Shown one piece after another: positions 35,580-36,593 of a stretch of DNA of 36,593 nucleotides; positions within the stretch are counted from its first letter, which is position 1; every line of letters begins with the position of its first letter. Source of the DNA: Candidatus Woesearchaeota archaeon. Lineage in GTDB: Archaea > Nanobdellota > Nanobdellia > Woesearchaeales > ARS49. Below the pieces are notes generated by a model. That model was not told where the DNA came from. It did no database searches and worked only from the letters and a program-made list of their open reading frames with translations. The translations under genes were made by a program, and so were the position numbers. The stretch covers positions 1 through 36,593 of the forward strand of contig JAHWHB010000031.1 of the NCBI GenBank assembly GCA_019323575.1, read 5' to 3'.

Positions 35580-36288
35580 CAAGCATATATTCAAAGAATT
35601 CTTTGTTGATTTGTGAAGGATGAAAAACCACAATATTTGGTCTGGATTTTCCCAATTCGTTGATGCAGACAAACCTGTCAACATATTTCTGAAGATGAGA
35701 GCATTTATCATTTTCAACCAGTGCATACGCCTCATCTTGATGTTTAGAAACACATACATATTTCACCTGTTCAATAAAACCAGGTATTTTTTTACAAGGA
35801 GCAACTGATTTAATGATTATCACAGGATGAATCCAAGGGTCAGGTCCTTGTTTTTTAATTTCTTCAAGATCTTCTATTGTACTCTCCAAATTTTGAGCAT
35901 TTAACGGCGATATTAAATCAAGTTCATCTGCAACAACAAGAGGGGCTATTTTCTGATTCTTAACTTCTGATAATGGGATAAATTTGCCATCTGGACCGAT
36001 AAATTTTGCATTTGCATATTCTTTCTCAAATCCTTTCTTTTTTGTGTATATAAGATCAAACATGTATGCGGTTTCTCGAGGCAGTATCTGGAAACCAGTC
36101 AATTTTGTATTTTTTGTCACATACTCGATTTGGGCCTGGTTATCATGCAAAAAGTGCAAAACTATGGCGGCTGAAGGCAGCTGAGAATTTGAGTGAACAA
36201 TGTTAAAACCAGTGAAATATCCCCTGTTGATTAGATTATGAGCGTGCTTTCTGATTTCTTGTAAATCATCTAAGCTGAAATTTTGCAT
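35548..36288 (-). CDS. Hypothetical protein, 246 aa, atypical codon use
   Basis: Not recognised. A soluble alpha/beta-type protein without signal or membrane helices. It begins MQNFSLDDLQEIRKHAHNLI, has strand-rich parts (SAAIVLHFLHDN, PLVVADELDLISP, WIHPVIIIKSVAP) and ends FFEYMLANAREFLPEP. Three Cys are scattered. Codon use is more balanced than in the rest of the window, like that of the 35283 gene. A TATA-like GATTTATATAC on the minus strand lies about 26 nt before ATG 36288. A restriction, defence or regulatory function cannot be read from visible motifs. Confidence 0.7.
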   Translation of the reverse strand: MQNFSLDDLQEIRKHAHNLINRGYFTGFNIVHSNSQLPSAAIVLHFLHDNQAQIEYVTKNTKLTGFQILPRETAYMFDLIYTKKKGFEKEYANAKFIGPDGKFIPLSEVKNQKIAPLVVADELDLISPLNAQNLESTIEDLEEIKKQGPDPWIHPVIIIKSVAPCKKIPGFIEQVKYVCVSKHQDEAYALVENDKCSHLQKYVDRFVCINELGKSRPNIVVFHPSQINKEFFEYMLANAREFLPEP

Positions 36289-36333
36289 ATATGTTATTTA
36301 TTAAACAAGTATATAAATCTTGCTTTTTTAACC

Positions 36334-36343
36334 ACTATATAGT
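36334..36343. promoter_or_regulatory. 10-bp palindrome between divergent genes
   Basis: ACTATATAGT lies between the promoters of the 36288 (minus) and 36390 (plus) genes. Its half-site ACTATA/TATAGT is the same as in the 5572-5585 palindrome, with a different gap. It is short and AT-rich, so the call is weak. Confidence 0.25.
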
Positions 36344-36389
36344 AATGAAAATAGAAAGGTTTATAAAGGGAAAATGCGTTTTATCCTCT

Positions 36390-36593
36390 ATGGAAGACCC
36401 CCAGGCAAAGTACGCCAGACTAAAGAGTGAAATAGAATACCTACAAAGTTTTCTCCCAAAAGACCTAGGCATACCTCAACTAAGAGACGTAACAGTCTGG
36501 AAAAGCGACATCAAAGGATTCACAGCAGCAACACAAGCCAAACTAAACCAAGGCCAGCTGGCAACAGACAGATGGGTAAAAAGAATAGGAGAA
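36390..36593 (+). CDS. 5' part of a CDS cut by the window end
   Basis: ATG 36390 is 26-28 nt after a TATA box (GTTTATAAAGG, about 36359-36369), and the frame is open to the window end (68 codons). The product begins MEDPQAKYARLKSEIEYLQSF and continues with a charged helical segment; no family is recognised. The codon use returns to the AGA/ATA/GCA preference of the main genome. A shorter frame starting at 36374 closes after 18 codons and is rejected. Confidence 0.6.
   Translation, partial: MEDPQAKYARLKSEIEYLQSFLPKDLGIPQLRDVTVWKSDIKGFTAATQAKLNQGQLATDRWVKRIGE

Noticed and set aside
1..36593. CRISPR array, rRNA operon, transposon or integrase
   Set aside because: No regularly spaced repeats with unique spacers, no rRNA-like conserved stretch and no transposase or integrase motif were found in any frame.

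Overview
The window reads as a compact archaeal chromosome segment, most likely from a DPANN-type lineage (Woesearchaeota/Pacearchaeota-like; this placement is inference). Archaeal markers are aEF-1beta with its partner Zn-ribbon protein, transcription factor TFS, diphthine synthase, EndoMS/NucS, uS15, an S26B-type signal peptidase and a COG1750 Lon-like protease. Bacterial-flavoured additions are UbiB/ABC1, a PlsC acyltransferase and a MoxR/VWA pair. Most first genes of transcription units have a TATA box about 26-27 nt before the start codon and so appear leaderless. Shine-Dalgarno (SD) sites (GAGGTGAT, GGAGGT) are mostly limited to genes inside operons, a few exported proteins and uS15. No stretch over 300 nt lacks a gene. 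I saw no rRNA, CRISPR array, insertion sequence or transposase.

Layout. 1-5.6 kb: a small charged protein, a phospholipase D-like lipoprotein, a membrane Lon-like protease and topoisomerase I. 5.6-9.8 kb: UbiB kinase, a Lys-rich helical protein, a MoxR/ChlI-type AAA+ ATPase and its VWA partner. 9.8-13.1 kb: a SpoIIM-like membrane protein, a metallophosphoesterase, an MFS carrier and a PepSY-like protein. 13.1-16 kb: a 33-aa protein with its own promoter and terminator, then an operon of a nucleotide kinase-dCMP deaminase fusion, EndoMS/NucS and PlsC. 16-20 kb: a Tyr-rich exported protein, DUF167, TFS, signal peptidase, a short NMD3-like protein, COG2433 and a membrane-tethered winged helix (wHTH) protein. 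20-25 kb: a secreted coiled-coil protein, a small lipoprotein, RtcA and a 660-aa coiled-coil protein. 25-30 kb: Zn-ribbon/aEF-1beta/FKBP operon, a CTP-dependent lipid kinase-like protein, an XPD-family helicase, a wHTH regulator and uS15 with a structured leader. 30-36.6 kb: a Cys-rich lipoprotein, two tRNA-Gln genes plus a tRNA-like relic, a second membrane-tethered wHTH beside a second secreted helical protein, PAP2, DphB, and two genes whose codon use differs from the rest.

The strongest candidate for an undescribed system is a module seen twice (19.4-21.7 kb and 31.2-33.2 kb). Each copy has a signal-peptide/ectodomain/TM/cytoplasmic-wHTH protein next to a secreted low-complexity helical protein that has an SD leader and a repeat-bearing promoter. 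Other notable points are two divergent gene pairs with exactly the same 54-nt start-to-start spacing around one TATA box, a structured leader before uS15, a tRNA-like element between a tRNA-Gln and the mRNA downstream, and two copies of a hairpin element whose arm is complementary to the SD consensus.
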